Source: an uncultured Muribaculaceae bacterium (GTDB lineage: Bacteria > Bacteroidota > Bacteroidia > Bacteroidales > Muribaculaceae). From it: a stretch of DNA of 58,633 nt. The stretch spans positions 40,377 to 99,009 of the forward strand of contig CAJTNN010000007.1 of NCBI GenBank assembly GCA_910577585.1, in the 5' to 3' direction. Position numbers and translations under genes: made by a program. The stretch's first letter is position 1; each line of letters begins with the position of its first letter. Shown here in pieces: positions 16,570-26,998 of the stretch. The notes under the pieces are model-generated. The model was given only the letters and a program-made list of their open reading frames with translations. It had not been told where the DNA came from and did not search any database.

Positions 16570-16609
16570 TCGCCGCAACTGCCTTTGGGCGGTTGCGGCG
16601 AAATTTTTT
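16570..16609. terminator. bidirectional terminator
   Basis: Stem TCGCCGCAACTGCC / GGCGGTTGCGGCGA with loop TTTG, followed by AAATTTTTT on the plus strand and GATTTT on the minus strand. It separates the toxin gene from typA. Confidence 0.85.
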
Positions 16610-16660
16610 CCACTTTCTTAGTGGATGGTCAAGGTTGGAATTGTATATATAGGTATTTTC

Positions 16661-18457
<1,797 letters not shown>

Positions 18458-18523
18458 ATATAACGTTGTTATCTGCCGGGAGTGGAAGAGGTGGGAGTCC
18501 CGGCTCGGGAGAGTTTCAGACTG

Positions 18524-18531
18524 CAAAGTTA
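18524..18531 (-). promoter_or_regulatory. typA -7 box
   Basis: TAACTTTG on the minus strand, 67 nt upstream of the typA start. No clear TTG at -33. Confidence 0.6.
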
Positions 18532-18592
18532 GCAAAAAAATCTGAAGAGCATGTTGCACAACATGAAAATACTACTTTATCAGTCGCCGGAC

Positions 18593-19858
18593 TTATCTGA
18601 CCACGACCTTTTCGCAACCGGCCTCATTCAGTCGGCGGCGCAGGCAGATGCTGCCCGGAGCGGGGCGGCTTATGCGGCGTCCGCAGAGGTCGAAGTATTC
18701 AGTCTGCTGCTCATCGCCGTCGGTGGGGTCGGCAGTGATGTCAGTCACACCGGTGATGCCCTGCCAGAGAGATTTAAATTTGGTCCACTCAGGCGCGTTG
18801 CGGTAGAGTTCGGCCGAGGGTGCGGTCACCTCGAGCGAGGCATGCTCGTAGGTGTAGGGGTCGAACGCCTCATCGCCGCATGTGGGGGGCACCGCGCGTG
18901 GCGAATAGACGGTCTTGATGGCGTAAGAATTATAGAAAGCCCGCTCGCCGATAGAGGTGACGGTGGTGGGGATGGTGACCTCAGTCAGCGCCGTGCACTC
19001 ATTGAAGGCACCCTTGCCGATAGTGGTGATACCCTCACCTAAGGAGAGTTGGGTGCACGATCCCAGCGCGAAAGCCCACTCGCCGATGCTCTTCACCGAG
19101 CCCGGTATGGAGATTGATGGCGTGCGGTTGCAGCAGAAGGCTGCATTGCCGATAGAGGTGATATTGGAGGGGATTACCAGATTGGTGATCGGGCAGTTCT
19201 CGAATGCGCTTACCGGAATGGTGGTTAGCGAGGTGGGGATGTTGACCTTCGACAATTTGTCGCAATCCAAGAAAGCCTCCTCGCCCAGCGAGGCTACTGT
19301 GTTAGGGAGCATTGCAGACTCCAGGCGATCACACCAATAGAAAGCCTGTTTGCCGATCTCCTGTATTTTGCGGCCGAAAGTCACCGAAGTCAGATAATGG
19401 TTGCACATGAACGCATTCGCCCTGATAATCTCCAGGCTCTCCGGCAGCACCAGCGTGCGGATGTCGCTGTGATAGAAAGCGCTCTGGCCGATGATGCGCA
19501 GGCTTTGCGAGAGGGTGATGGTGCGGATGGAGGTCTCCGAGAAGGCATACGAACCGATGGTCTCGATATAGTTGCCCATCGTCACTTTAGTCAGTTCGGT
19601 GCACCCCTCGAAAGCCTTCGAGGCGATAGAGGTTACGGTGTAGGTGCCCGAAGAATGGAGGATATTGTCGGGGATATTGAGTTTGGTCAGTTCAGCCTTA
19701 TCCTCGCATCCCTGCACGGATGCCCGGCCATTGGTCTTATTGCAGCTATACTCGATGCCATCGATTATGAGTTTGAAGGCGTCAGCCTTGCCCGGCAAGA
19801 GGATACTGAAGAGAATTGCCGCGGCGAAAGCGGCGAAGCGATAGGGTCGGAAAATCAT
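18593..19858 (-). CDS. BspA-type leucine-rich-repeat surface protein
   Basis: 421 residues with a signal peptide (FSILLPGKADA). About ten LRR_5-type repeats follow the pattern LP.SL..I...AF..C..L..V, such as IPTTVTSIGERAFYNSYAIKTV. The last ~65 residues (YFDLCGRRISRPAPGSICLRR...KVVVR) resemble the YDLQGRRV...GIYI ending of type IX secretion C-terminal sorting domains, so the protein is probably exported and surface-attached. BspA-type LRR proteins are often adhesins; no specific ligand can be read. The -7 box TAACTTTG lies at 19913-19920 on the minus strand. Confidence 0.85.
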   Translation of the reverse strand: MIFRPYRFAAFAAAILFSILLPGKADAFKLIIDGIEYSCNKTNGRASVQGCEDKAELTKLNIPDNILHSSGTYTVTSIASKAFEGCTELTKVTMGNYIETIGSYAFSETSIRTITLSQSLRIIGQSAFYHSDIRTLVLPESLEIIRANAFMCNHYLTSVTFGRKIQEIGKQAFYWCDRLESAMLPNTVASLGEEAFLDCDKLSKVNIPTSLTTIPVSAFENCPITNLVIPSNITSIGNAAFCCNRTPSISIPGSVKSIGEWAFALGSCTQLSLGEGITTIGKGAFNECTALTEVTIPTTVTSIGERAFYNSYAIKTVYSPRAVPPTCGDEAFDPYTYEHASLEVTAPSAELYRNAPEWTKFKSLWQGITGVTDITADPTDGDEQQTEYFDLCGRRISRPAPGSICLRRRLNEAGCEKVVVR

Positions 19859-19912
19859 AATGCCTTGAATTATATTGAACCTAAATATTACTGATATTCA
19901 GTTAAGAAACCG

Positions 19913-19920
19913 CAAAGTTA
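19913..19920 (-). promoter_or_regulatory. -7 box of the LRR gene
   Basis: TAACTTTG on the minus strand, 55 nt before the start codon; no clear -33 element. Confidence 0.55.
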
Positions 19921-20017
19921 GTGAAAAAGTGTGATATTATGGCTATTGGAGCCTAATTTTCTTAAGGAAGACTTAAGGGACTTTAAGTTAAGTTAAAGAT
20001 TCAATTTTGGCTGAGTT

Positions 20018-20278
20018 GGTTAGGAAGATGGGGAAGGAATTTTTTTAGGCGCGGATCATTCTCTTACGCGCTGCTCCGCAGCTCGTCGCGAGCGCGGATG
20101 GGATGGATTAACGCGGATTTTCTTTTGCTTCAGATGCTTTTGGACGGGGCGCAGGCACATCGGCGCTATGCGCCTTGTGGCAACGCGGATGGTGCCGGAT
20201 GCTAATCGACCCCAAGCGATGACATCGCGTAGCGACAAGCGAAAAATCCGCGCCCTTAAATTCCTTTCCCATCTTACC
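20018..20278. mobile_element. MITE-like element with imperfect terminal inverted repeats
   Basis: The left end GGTTAGGAAGATGGGGAAGG continuing to TAGGCGCGGAT matches, with small gaps, the reverse complement of the right end (GGTAAGATGGGAAAGG continuing to GGGCGCGGAT), about 35 nt each. The ~190-nt interior repeats the word GCGGAT several times and codes for nothing. Its base composition differs from the AT-rich flanks. Confidence 0.4.
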
Positions 20279-20400
20279 GATTTGGAGATATTCAGGCCCT
20301 TCCGTAACTTAACGTTAAGGCTGGCTGCACTTTTTTCGGGGAAAGGTTTGAACCAAGGCAGTGTTAAAATCGTTAAAATATCAAAATGAACCCTTAAACG

Positions 20401-20616
20401 ATGAAAGTTATGGATAATAAAGGAAATAAATACGAAACTGAAGATCAAATAATCAACAGTATGACGGCACAAGGAAAGAATAAAAAACGCCATGACGCGG
20501 TGAAGACCAACCGCCTCTGGATCTGGCTGGGTGTGATCGTGCTCATCTTCATCCTTCTCTACTGGCTCTTCGTGATCGGCACCTTCGATGACCTGATGGG
20601 TTACTTCAACGGCTGA
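20401..20616 (+). CDS. small single-pass membrane protein
   Basis: 71 residues, or 68 from the second ATG at 20410. A charged N-terminal half (DNKGNKYETEDQIINSM...KNKKRHDAVKTNR) precedes one transmembrane helix (LWIWLGVIVLIFILLYWLFVIG) and a short polar end. It looks real by its codon use and its clear topology (basic side before the helix). I do not recognise a family. It stands alone between the MITE-like element and the rpmH terminator. Confidence 0.6.
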   Translation: MKVMDNKGNKYETEDQIINSMTAQGKNKKRHDAVKTNRLWIWLGVIVLIFILLYWLFVIGTFDDLMGYFNG

Positions 20617-20761
20617 TACTGAGCATAGCAAAAGTAAAAACGGCGTAAGCAAAGCCACAAAAGAGGCTACGCAAGGCTAACAGTAAGCCACGCAAGTCGA
20701 TAGGATGCTACGCCAGCGCAAGCGCCCTTTTCAAAAGCAATCAAACCTCTGCAAAAGAAAG

Positions 20762-20811
20762 AAAAAACTCTCCCGCATGCCGGACAGTCCGGAATGCGGG
20801 AGAGTTTTTTT
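20762..20811. terminator. bidirectional terminator of rpmH
   Basis: 17-bp stem AAAAAACTCTCCCGCAT / ATGCGGGAGAGTTTTTT with an inner TCCGG pairing. Positioned after rpmH (minus) and after the small membrane protein region (plus). I see no gene in 20617-20761. Confidence 0.9.
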
Positions 20812-20840
20812 ATGTGATTGGAGTAATCCGGGCTGGTGGA

Positions 20841-20996
20841 TTACTTGCTGCCGATAGAATCGGAAACTGTCAGAGAAGCGCGGCCTTTTGCGCGGCGACG
20901 TGACAATACTTTGCGGCCATCTTTGGTAGCCATTCTCTCGCGGAAGCCGTGCTTGTTGACTCTGCGACGGTTAGAGGGTTGAAAAGTTCTTTTCAT
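20841..20996 (-). CDS. rpmH: 50S ribosomal protein L34
   Basis: 51-residue basic protein beginning MKRTFQPSNRRRVNKHGF and continuing RERMATKDGRKVLSRRRAKGR, the universal L34 signature, with a short C-terminal extension (ASLTVSDSIGSK) usual in Bacteroidetes. Its predicted promoter lies 220 nt upstream, leaving a long GC-rich leader with the 16-nt palindrome GGCTCAGCGCTGAGCC at 21100-21115. No rnpA follows. Confidence 0.97.
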   Translation of the reverse strand: MKRTFQPSNRRRVNKHGFRERMATKDGRKVLSRRRAKGRASLTVSDSIGSK

Positions 20997-21217
20997 TGTG
21001 TATAAAGCTTTATATTATATTTTAGTCAAATAACTGACAGGGTCTGAAAGCGAGCACGCCATCGCTTACTTTACCATTCCGCCTGCTGTGGGGGCCTGAG
21101 GCTCAGCGCTGAGCCCGGGCGGGGGGGTGGGCGGGAATCGCGGCTGCGGGGCATACACGTCCTCGCGTTGACGACATCGCATGGCAGTTCAAGCGATAGT
21201 GAATCGCGTTCGGAGTG

Positions 21218-21248
21218 CAAAATTATAAAATCCTTTCAATTCTGCCAA
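21218..21248 (-). promoter_or_regulatory. rpmH promoter
   Basis: On the minus strand TTG (21248-21246), a 20-nt spacer and TAATTTTG (21225-21218). Divergent from the efp promoter; the two share 21001-21469, which holds no gene. Confidence 0.7.
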
Positions 21249-21352
21249 AAATATCGGTTGATTTTTTCATGAAACAGGGTGATATAAGGTTATTTTCATG
21301 ATTTTTAGTGTCATTTTAAGTTGCAACTCTTTATCATGTTGGCGGAATTTAT

Positions 21353-21360
21353 TAATTTTG
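21353..21360 (+). promoter_or_regulatory. efp -7 box
   Basis: TAATTTTG, 110 nt before efp. No TTG at the ideal distance, so the box is supported mainly by position. Confidence 0.55.
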
Positions 21361-21469
21361 CATTCAAATCAACATAACACGGTCTGCCGGGTGAGCGGTG
21401 ACAGCCGCCACTGCGCGCGCTGCGATGTGCGCGTATGCCGGGGCCACAATAAAATATATACAAAGCGAT

Positions 21470-22036
21470 ATGATGAACGCTCAAGACATCAAGAACGGCA
21501 CTTGCATCCGCCTCGACGGCCGTCTCTACTTCTGTATCGAATTCCTGCACGTGAAGCCCGGCAAGGGTAACACCTTCATGCGCACCAAGCTGAAAGACGT
21601 GGTGGATGGCCGCGTGCTGGAGCGCCGCTTCAACATCGGCGAGAAGCTTGAGGATGTGCGTGTGGAGCGCCGCCCCTACCAGTATCTCTACGCCGACGGC
21701 GGTGATGATATCTTCATGAACCAGGAGACATTCGACCAGGTGCCCATCTCGAAAGAGCTCGTCACAGGCGCCGCCTATATGAAGGAGGGCGACGTGGTGG
21801 AGGTAGTCAGCGACGCCAGCACCAACACAGTGCTCTATGCCGAGATGCCCACCAAGACAATCCTGAAGGTGACCTACACCGAGCCCGGCATCAAGGGTGA
21901 CACAGCCACCAACACTCTGAAGCCCGCCACTGTAGAGACAGGAGCCACAGTGCGTGTGCCCCTCTTCGTCAACGAAGGCGAGAGCATCGAGGTCGACACC
22001 CGCGACGGCAGCTACGTGAGCCGCGTGAAGGCTTGA
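21470..22036 (+). CDS. efp: translation elongation factor P
   Basis: 188 residues, the family length. EF-P binds between the P and E sites and helps ribosomes through consecutive prolines. Domain I has the loop HVKPGKGNTFMRTKL; its Lys at about residue 32 is the site modified in many bacteria. The EF-P signature (GDTATNTLKPATVETGATVRVPLFVNEGE) and the ending DTRDGSYVSRVKA are intact. Two adjacent ATGs exist (21470, 21473); the first is taken because relatives begin M-x-NAQDIK. Confidence 0.97.
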   Translation: MMNAQDIKNGTCIRLDGRLYFCIEFLHVKPGKGNTFMRTKLKDVVDGRVLERRFNIGEKLEDVRVERRPYQYLYADGGDDIFMNQETFDQVPISKELVTGAAYMKEGDVVEVVSDASTNTVLYAEMPTKTILKVTYTEPGIKGDTATNTLKPATVETGATVRVPLFVNEGESIEVDTRDGSYVSRVKA

Positions 22037-22072
22037 TTCTGACTCAATCACAGATTAGCCAGGACGACAATT

Positions 22073-23080
22073 ATGCGCAGCGCGGTGCTCTTCTCACTGA
22101 TTGTGCCGGTCTACAACCGGCCCGACGAGATAGCTGACCTGCTTGAGAGTCTCGAGCGTCAGACCGACAAGGGATTTGAACTTGTATTGGTGGAGGATGG
22201 CAGCACCGTAGACTGCCGCAAGGAGGTGGAGCGCTATGCCTCGCGCCTCGACATACAGTATTATTATAAGCCGAACGAAGGGCGAAGCATTGCCCGCAAC
22301 CACGGCATGACCCATGCCCGGGGGGAGTATTTTGTGTTTGTCGATTCCGACTGCATACTCCCCCCGGATTATTTTGCCACCCTGCGTCGTGAGCTCGAGG
22401 CCACCGGTGCCGACTGCTTCGGCGGTCCGGATGCCGCCCACGAGTCGTTTACCGACATGCAGAAGGCCATCAACTTCGCCATGACCTCCTTCCTGACCAC
22501 CGGCGGCATACGCGGCGGCAAGGTGCAGATGGAGAAATTCGTGCCCCGCACCTTCAACATGGGCTTCTCGCGCAAGGTGTGGGAGCGTACCGGAGGCTTC
22601 CGCGAGATGTTCAGCGAAGATATCGACATGAGCACCCGCATACGCCAGGGGGGCTATCAGCCCGTGTTGCTGCGCGATGTGAGGGTATTCCACAAGCGGC
22701 GCGGCAATCTGCGCAAGTTCTGGCATCAGGTGCATGTGTTCGGCATGTCGCGCATCACGCTGCAGCTGCTCTATCCGGGTTCGATGAAGCTTGTGCACTG
22801 GATGCCGGCGGTGTTCACCATCGGCGCAGCGTTGCTCATCCTGCTCGGTATATTCGTATCACCCTGGTGGCTGCTGCCACTCGGCGTCTATCTGCTCGCC
22901 CTATGGTGCTCGGCGATAGCGCAGACACGCAGCCTCAAGATAGGCACAATGGCCGTGGCCGCCTCGATGGTGCAGCTGTTGGGCTACGGCACCGGTTTCA
23001 TACGAGCCTATGTGTGGAAAATACTGTTGCGCCACGGACGCGACGAAGCCCAGGAGATAGCCATGCGCAAAGGGAAATGA
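22073..23080 (+). CDS. family 2 glycosyltransferase, membrane-attached
   Basis: 335 residues. The GT-A domain has FSLIVPVYNRPDEI, the nucleotide-binding LVEDGS, the DxD-type metal site FVDSDC, and the acceptor-side motif FSEDIDMSTRIRQGGY (ED). About 80 C-terminal residues form two or three hydrophobic helices (LVHWMPAVFTIGAALLILLG, WWLLPLGVYLLALWC). Likely acts at the inner membrane on a lipid-linked or cell-envelope glycan; the substrate cannot be read. Its stop overlaps the radC start (ATGA), so the two are co-transcribed. Confidence 0.88.
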   Translation: MRSAVLFSLIVPVYNRPDEIADLLESLERQTDKGFELVLVEDGSTVDCRKEVERYASRLDIQYYYKPNEGRSIARNHGMTHARGEYFVFVDSDCILPPDYFATLRRELEATGADCFGGPDAAHESFTDMQKAINFAMTSFLTTGGIRGGKVQMEKFVPRTFNMGFSRKVWERTGGFREMFSEDIDMSTRIRQGGYQPVLLRDVRVFHKRRGNLRKFWHQVHVFGMSRITLQLLYPGSMKLVHWMPAVFTIGAALLILLGIFVSPWWLLPLGVYLLALWCSAIAQTRSLKIGTMAVAASMVQLLGYGTGFIRAYVWKILLRHGRDEAQEIAMRKGK

Positions 23081-23856
23081 ATACCAATCAAGCGAATAGC
23101 GCACCTCAGGAGAATAGCGCACCCCAGGCCACTGAGGCTACCGCCGGGACTGCGGCGCAGCCGGCGCGCGTGCATCGGCGGATGAAAGACTTCGACCCCT
23201 CGGAGCAACCGCGCGAAAAGGCGCTTGCCCACGGATGCCGTGTGCTCACGATACCCGAATTACTCGCATTGATACTCAGGGTAGGGGTGACGGGGATGCC
23301 GATAATCGACATGTGCAAGGAGTTGATAGACTCCAACGGCGGTTCGCTGCACATGCTTGCCCGGCGCACACTCCCCGAATTGCAGCAGACACCCGGCATG
23401 GGGGCCACCAAAGCCCTGCAGGTCCAGGCCATCATGGAGCTCGCCCGTAGATATTACGCCGAGGTAGAGGCCACGAATCCAAAAATCATACGTTCATCGC
23501 GCGACATTCACGAAGTCATGCGCTTCGAGAACGCCAACTCTCCGCAAGAGCAGATATGGCTTCTGACGCTCTCGCGCCGCAATGCCATCATCGCCAAGCA
23601 TCATCTCACCACCGGCTCAGCCGTGGCCTCGATCTTCGACATCAAACGCGCACTCAAGCTCGCCCTCCTCGACGAAGCCAACAGCATCATACTCTGCCAC
23701 AATCATCCCAGCGGGAATCTTCAGCCCTCGCCACAGGACGACCGCATAACGCAGGCCCTCAAATCGGCCGCAGCTGTGATGGAGCTCACGATGCTCGACC
23801 ACGTCATTGTCAGCGCCGAAGGTTACTATTCATATGCCGATAAAGGCCGGCTCTGA
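23077..23856 (+). CDS. radC: RadC-family JAB-domain protein
   Basis: 259 residues: a disordered N-terminus with the repeated NSAPQ, a helix-hairpin-helix-like part (ALAHGCRVLTIPELLALILRVG ... LQQTPGMGATKALQVQAIMEL), then the MPN/JAB metalloprotease-like domain with HNHPSG at about residue 208 and an SPQDD pair downstream, the JAMM zinc pattern H-x-H-x(n)-D. The role in DNA repair once assumed for RadC is doubtful. The last 47 bp overlap the convergent glycosidase gene. Confidence 0.92.
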   Translation: MNTNQANSAPQENSAPQATEATAGTAAQPARVHRRMKDFDPSEQPREKALAHGCRVLTIPELLALILRVGVTGMPIIDMCKELIDSNGGSLHMLARRTLPELQQTPGMGATKALQVQAIMELARRYYAEVEATNPKIIRSSRDIHEVMRFENANSPQEQIWLLTLSRRNAIIAKHHLTTGSAVASIFDIKRALKLALLDEANSIILCHNHPSGNLQPSPQDDRITQALKSAAAVMELTMLDHVIVSAEGYYSYADKGRL

Positions 23857-25117
23857 TTGAATCGCGCAGCGCCTCGGCACCACTGTGCACGTCGTGCACG
23901 ATATTGTCGATATCAGTCAGTCGGGCCGGATGATCCTGGCCAATCAGATACTTATAGAAGAGAATGCGCCGGCAGCGGTCGGCCACTACGAGCGAATCCA
24001 GGCGACCGTCGCGCATGGCCTCGACAAGAGCCGTGATTTCGCCGCGCGTGTCAGAGGGCGCGATCACCATGTCGGCCCCGGCCTTCACAGCCTGCCAACC
24101 CTTGACTCCCATAGCCCCCTCCATATTCAGCGCATCAGTGATCACCAGCCCCTCGAAACCGAGCTGGCCACGTAGCACATCCTGCATCACCACCGGCGAC
24201 ACTACCGCCGGGCGGCGCACCGAATCGAGCGCCTTCACAGCTAAATGCCCCACCATCACCCCCGACAATCCCTCGGCCACATACCGCCGGAAAGGGTAGA
24301 GGTCGACACTATCAATCACCGCCCTGTCGGCGCGGATCTCGCCAAGCGCACGATGGCTGTCGGCCGATGCCGAACCGTGGCCCGGAAAATGCTTCGCCAC
24401 ACTGATGACATTGCCATCCTCCACGCCGCGCGCGTAAGCCAGCGCCAGGTCAGCCACCCGGCGCGGATCGCTACCCAGCGAGCGCCGGCGCATCAATCCA
24501 TGGCTACCCTCACCGGGCACCACATCAATCACCGGACCCAGCACCATGTTTATCCCCGTAGCCCGGCACTCGCGCGCCAGTTCGCGACCGAATTCATAGA
24601 GCAGCTGGTCATCGGTGAGATGACCCAGTTCGCGGTTCCACGGAAACTCAGGCGCATCCTCAAAGCGCATGCGCAGGCCATTCTCTGCATCGACAGCCAG
24701 AAATGGAGCCGGCGCAGCCAGAGCTCTCAGAGTGTCGGCAATCATCGCCGCCCCACGCAGGTCACCCTTCAGCAGCACCAATCCACCCACATGCAGGTCC
24801 TGCACATAGCGGTTGATGACATGCAGATTATAGCCATCGCCGCGCGCATACACAGCCGGCATAAAGAGCATACCCGCCATCTGCCGCGCATCGAGAGTGC
24901 GCAGCACCGAATCTGCATACTCCTCAGCCTCGGTGGTGAGATCCGTGACCCGGCGCACCTGCTCAAGACTATCGGCCAGAGCAATTGAATCAGCGATGCG
25001 GGCCGAATCGTCAGCACCCGCGCCCCCCGCCGAGCAAGCGCAGAGCATCCCCCCCGCCAGGAGGGATGGCAATAGCCGGCAGAGCCGGAGCAGTGAAAGG
25101 CGCTTGATGCGGCACAT
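23810..25117 (-). CDS. glycoside hydrolase family 3 lipoprotein (beta-N-acetylhexosaminidase-like)
   Basis: 435 residues. Signal peptide with lipobox LLCAC-S, then a single GH3 TIM barrel: AVDAENGLRMRF, then KHFPGHGSASADSH (the NagZ-type His-Asp loop that replaces the usual general acid), and VITDALNMEGAM with the Asp nucleophile. The lack of a second GH3 domain and the short length fit NagZ-like enzymes that split N-acetylglucosamine from peptidoglycan fragments or glycans. It probably sits in the outer or inner membrane facing the periplasm. It lies 84 bp downstream of the 5'-nucleotidase gene on the same strand. Confidence 0.88.
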   Translation of the reverse strand: MCRIKRLSLLRLCRLLPSLLAGGMLCACSAGGAGADDSARIADSIALADSLEQVRRVTDLTTEAEEYADSVLRTLDARQMAGMLFMPAVYARGDGYNLHVINRYVQDLHVGGLVLLKGDLRGAAMIADTLRALAAPAPFLAVDAENGLRMRFEDAPEFPWNRELGHLTDDQLLYEFGRELARECRATGINMVLGPVIDVVPGEGSHGLMRRRSLGSDPRRVADLALAYARGVEDGNVISVAKHFPGHGSASADSHRALGEIRADRAVIDSVDLYPFRRYVAEGLSGVMVGHLAVKALDSVRRPAVVSPVVMQDVLRGQLGFEGLVITDALNMEGAMGVKGWQAVKAGADMVIAPSDTRGEITALVEAMRDGRLDSLVVADRCRRILFYKYLIGQDHPARLTDIDNIVHDVHSGAEALRDSIRAGLYRHMNSNLRR

Positions 25118-25201
25118 AATTATGTAGGGTTACGCGGGATTTGAATCTATATATTAGCAGGAAGAGCGGCTTGCACTATATACAAATGCCCTAAATAGGT
25201 C

Positions 25202-26794
25202 TTAATCAGCGGTGTTCTCAATTACCACCTCCTTCAGGAATCTCGAGCGCGGGTCGGCTCCCAACGGCATACCCTTGCGGGTCTCTGCCGCGATATGCTC
25301 CAGGATGCGGAGCGACACCTCAGCGTCATCGCGCCACACTATCTCACCCTTGGCCAGTGGTGTGAAATCATCATTGCCCCAGGCCAGGTAGTCGATTGTA
25401 GACATCGTGTAATGCTGTTCAGGATCCATCTCCACGCCATTAAGAAGCACGCGGGTAAGATTACCGTCGCCATCAGTAAGCACGCGGATTTCATCGCTGA
25501 TAGCCTCGCCACCCTTGGTGGCCGCAATGCGCATTGCATCGATAAAATCCGCCCCCTTGATATCGACAAGCACGAAATGATTCGCAAAGGGGAATGTGGC
25601 GAGAATCTCACCCTCGGTCACATCACCCTCCGGCATGGCGTGGCGAATGCCACCCACATTCATCATGCCGAAATCCACAGGGCGCAGTTCCATGCCCGCG
25701 GCCCGCAGCGAGTCGGCTGCATGTGTGCCGAAAGAGGTGGCCACATCGCCCGACCAATTCGCGTAGGCCCCGGTGCGCAAACCATTGGGCATCGCCACAT
25801 CCGCCCGGCCGATTACGTGGCGGTCCACAGCCTCGAGCTGCCGGCGGAACGGCTCGATAAATGCCGCCATCTCAGCATCCAGTGTCTCTGCCGGGAAACG
25901 GTCGGTGACGTGAATCAGCCGTTGGTCGAAATCAGCCGGAGTAGCAGAATCGAGCTTATCGAGGTCAATCTTGATATATCCTAAATAGCGGCCATACTTG
26001 CCCGTCTGCGCCACCATCACCGGGCGTCCCTCTGCATTCCGCACTATCGACGGCGCCTCTGGAGTGCCGTTGTGCGGGCGAATCAGCGTGTGGGAATGTC
26101 CGCCGATGATGAGGTCGATATCCTTCGATGCTGCAGCCAGATCATAATCGATCTCCTTATCATTATCCCTCATTGCCCCGATGTGGGTCACTGCAATCAC
26201 CATATCGCACCCCTGGCGCTTAAGGTCGGCCGCCACGGCATTGGCAGTCTCCGACACCGGTAGGAACTTCATCCCCTCATAGTTGCTTGACGCGATAAGG
26301 CTCGAAGGGTCGATATTTATGCCCAGGATGCCTACGCGGTGGCCGTCGTACTCGCGGATGGTGCTCGGGATGAATAGACCCTCGGCCGCGGTGCCGCTGA
26401 AGTCGTAGTTGGCCGAGAGGCGGTCGGCCTTCAGAGTGCGGTAATAACGCGCCAGTTCATCCAGACCATTGTCGAACTCATGATTGCCAAGAATCTGGAC
26501 ATCATAGCCCATCATATTCATCAGCGGATACTCCACATCGCCCTTGAAGAACTTGAAATAGAGGGTGCCCTGCACCACATCGCCCGCATCGACGAGTAGC
26601 ACATTCTTTTCAGCCGCGCGCACAGAGTCAATCAGCGCCTTGCGCTGCAGCACGCCCCCCTCGCCATTGGCATCGGGGTCGATCAGAGAGTGGGTGTCGT
26701 TGGTGTGCAGGATAACCAGGTCGGAGGCCGCGCCTCCGACAGCTGCCACGGCCATTGCAGCCGCCGCCAGCGCGGTGGAGAAATATCTATTCAT
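25202..26794 (-). CDS. periplasmic 5'-nucleotidase / metallophosphatase
   Basis: 530 residues with a signal peptide (AAVGGAA). The N-terminal calcineurin-like phosphatase has LHTNDTHS, VDAGDVVQG, GNHEFDNG and GGHSH metal-binding motifs. The C-terminal 5_nucleotid_C domain has NVGGIRHAMPEGDVTEGEI and VSTIDYLA-type (here MSTIDYLAWGNDDF) substrate motifs. UshA-type enzymes hydrolyse extracytoplasmic nucleotides to nucleosides. In many Bacteroidales the two domains are separate genes; here they are fused. The -7 box TAATTTTG lies at 26831-26838. Confidence 0.93.
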   Translation of the reverse strand: MNRYFSTALAAAAMAVAAVGGAASDLVILHTNDTHSLIDPDANGEGGVLQRKALIDSVRAAEKNVLLVDAGDVVQGTLYFKFFKGDVEYPLMNMMGYDVQILGNHEFDNGLDELARYYRTLKADRLSANYDFSGTAAEGLFIPSTIREYDGHRVGILGINIDPSSLIASSNYEGMKFLPVSETANAVAADLKRQGCDMVIAVTHIGAMRDNDKEIDYDLAAASKDIDLIIGGHSHTLIRPHNGTPEAPSIVRNAEGRPVMVAQTGKYGRYLGYIKIDLDKLDSATPADFDQRLIHVTDRFPAETLDAEMAAFIEPFRRQLEAVDRHVIGRADVAMPNGLRTGAYANWSGDVATSFGTHAADSLRAAGMELRPVDFGMMNVGGIRHAMPEGDVTEGEILATFPFANHFVLVDIKGADFIDAMRIAATKGGEAISDEIRVLTDGDGNLTRVLLNGVEMDPEQHYTMSTIDYLAWGNDDFTPLAKGEIVWRDDAEVSLRILEHIAAETRKGMPLGADPRSRFLKEVVIENTAD

Positions 26795-26830
26795 TTTAAT
26801 CTACTGCTTCAATTAAGACTGCATTATCTG

Positions 26831-26838
26831 CAAAATTA
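26831..26838 (-). promoter_or_regulatory. -7 box of the 5'-nucleotidase gene
   Basis: TAATTTTG on the minus strand, 37 nt before the start codon. I see nothing else in 26839-26998. Confidence 0.6.
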
Positions 26839-26998
26839 GCAAAATAATTCAGAATAACCTTTCCCCTCATGATTTTTTCTTGATTCATTGCGCTACGACT
26901 GCGGAGGTGGCTATCGTGTTGGGTTTAATCGCATAAAAGCATTGTTATGAAAAGATAGCCTTATTTGGATCAGCTACTTATATGGAAACAGAGTGTCG

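Noticed and set aside
20056..20658. 200-codon open frame on the minus strand
   Set aside because: Covers the MITE-like element and the antisense of the small membrane protein; no family features.
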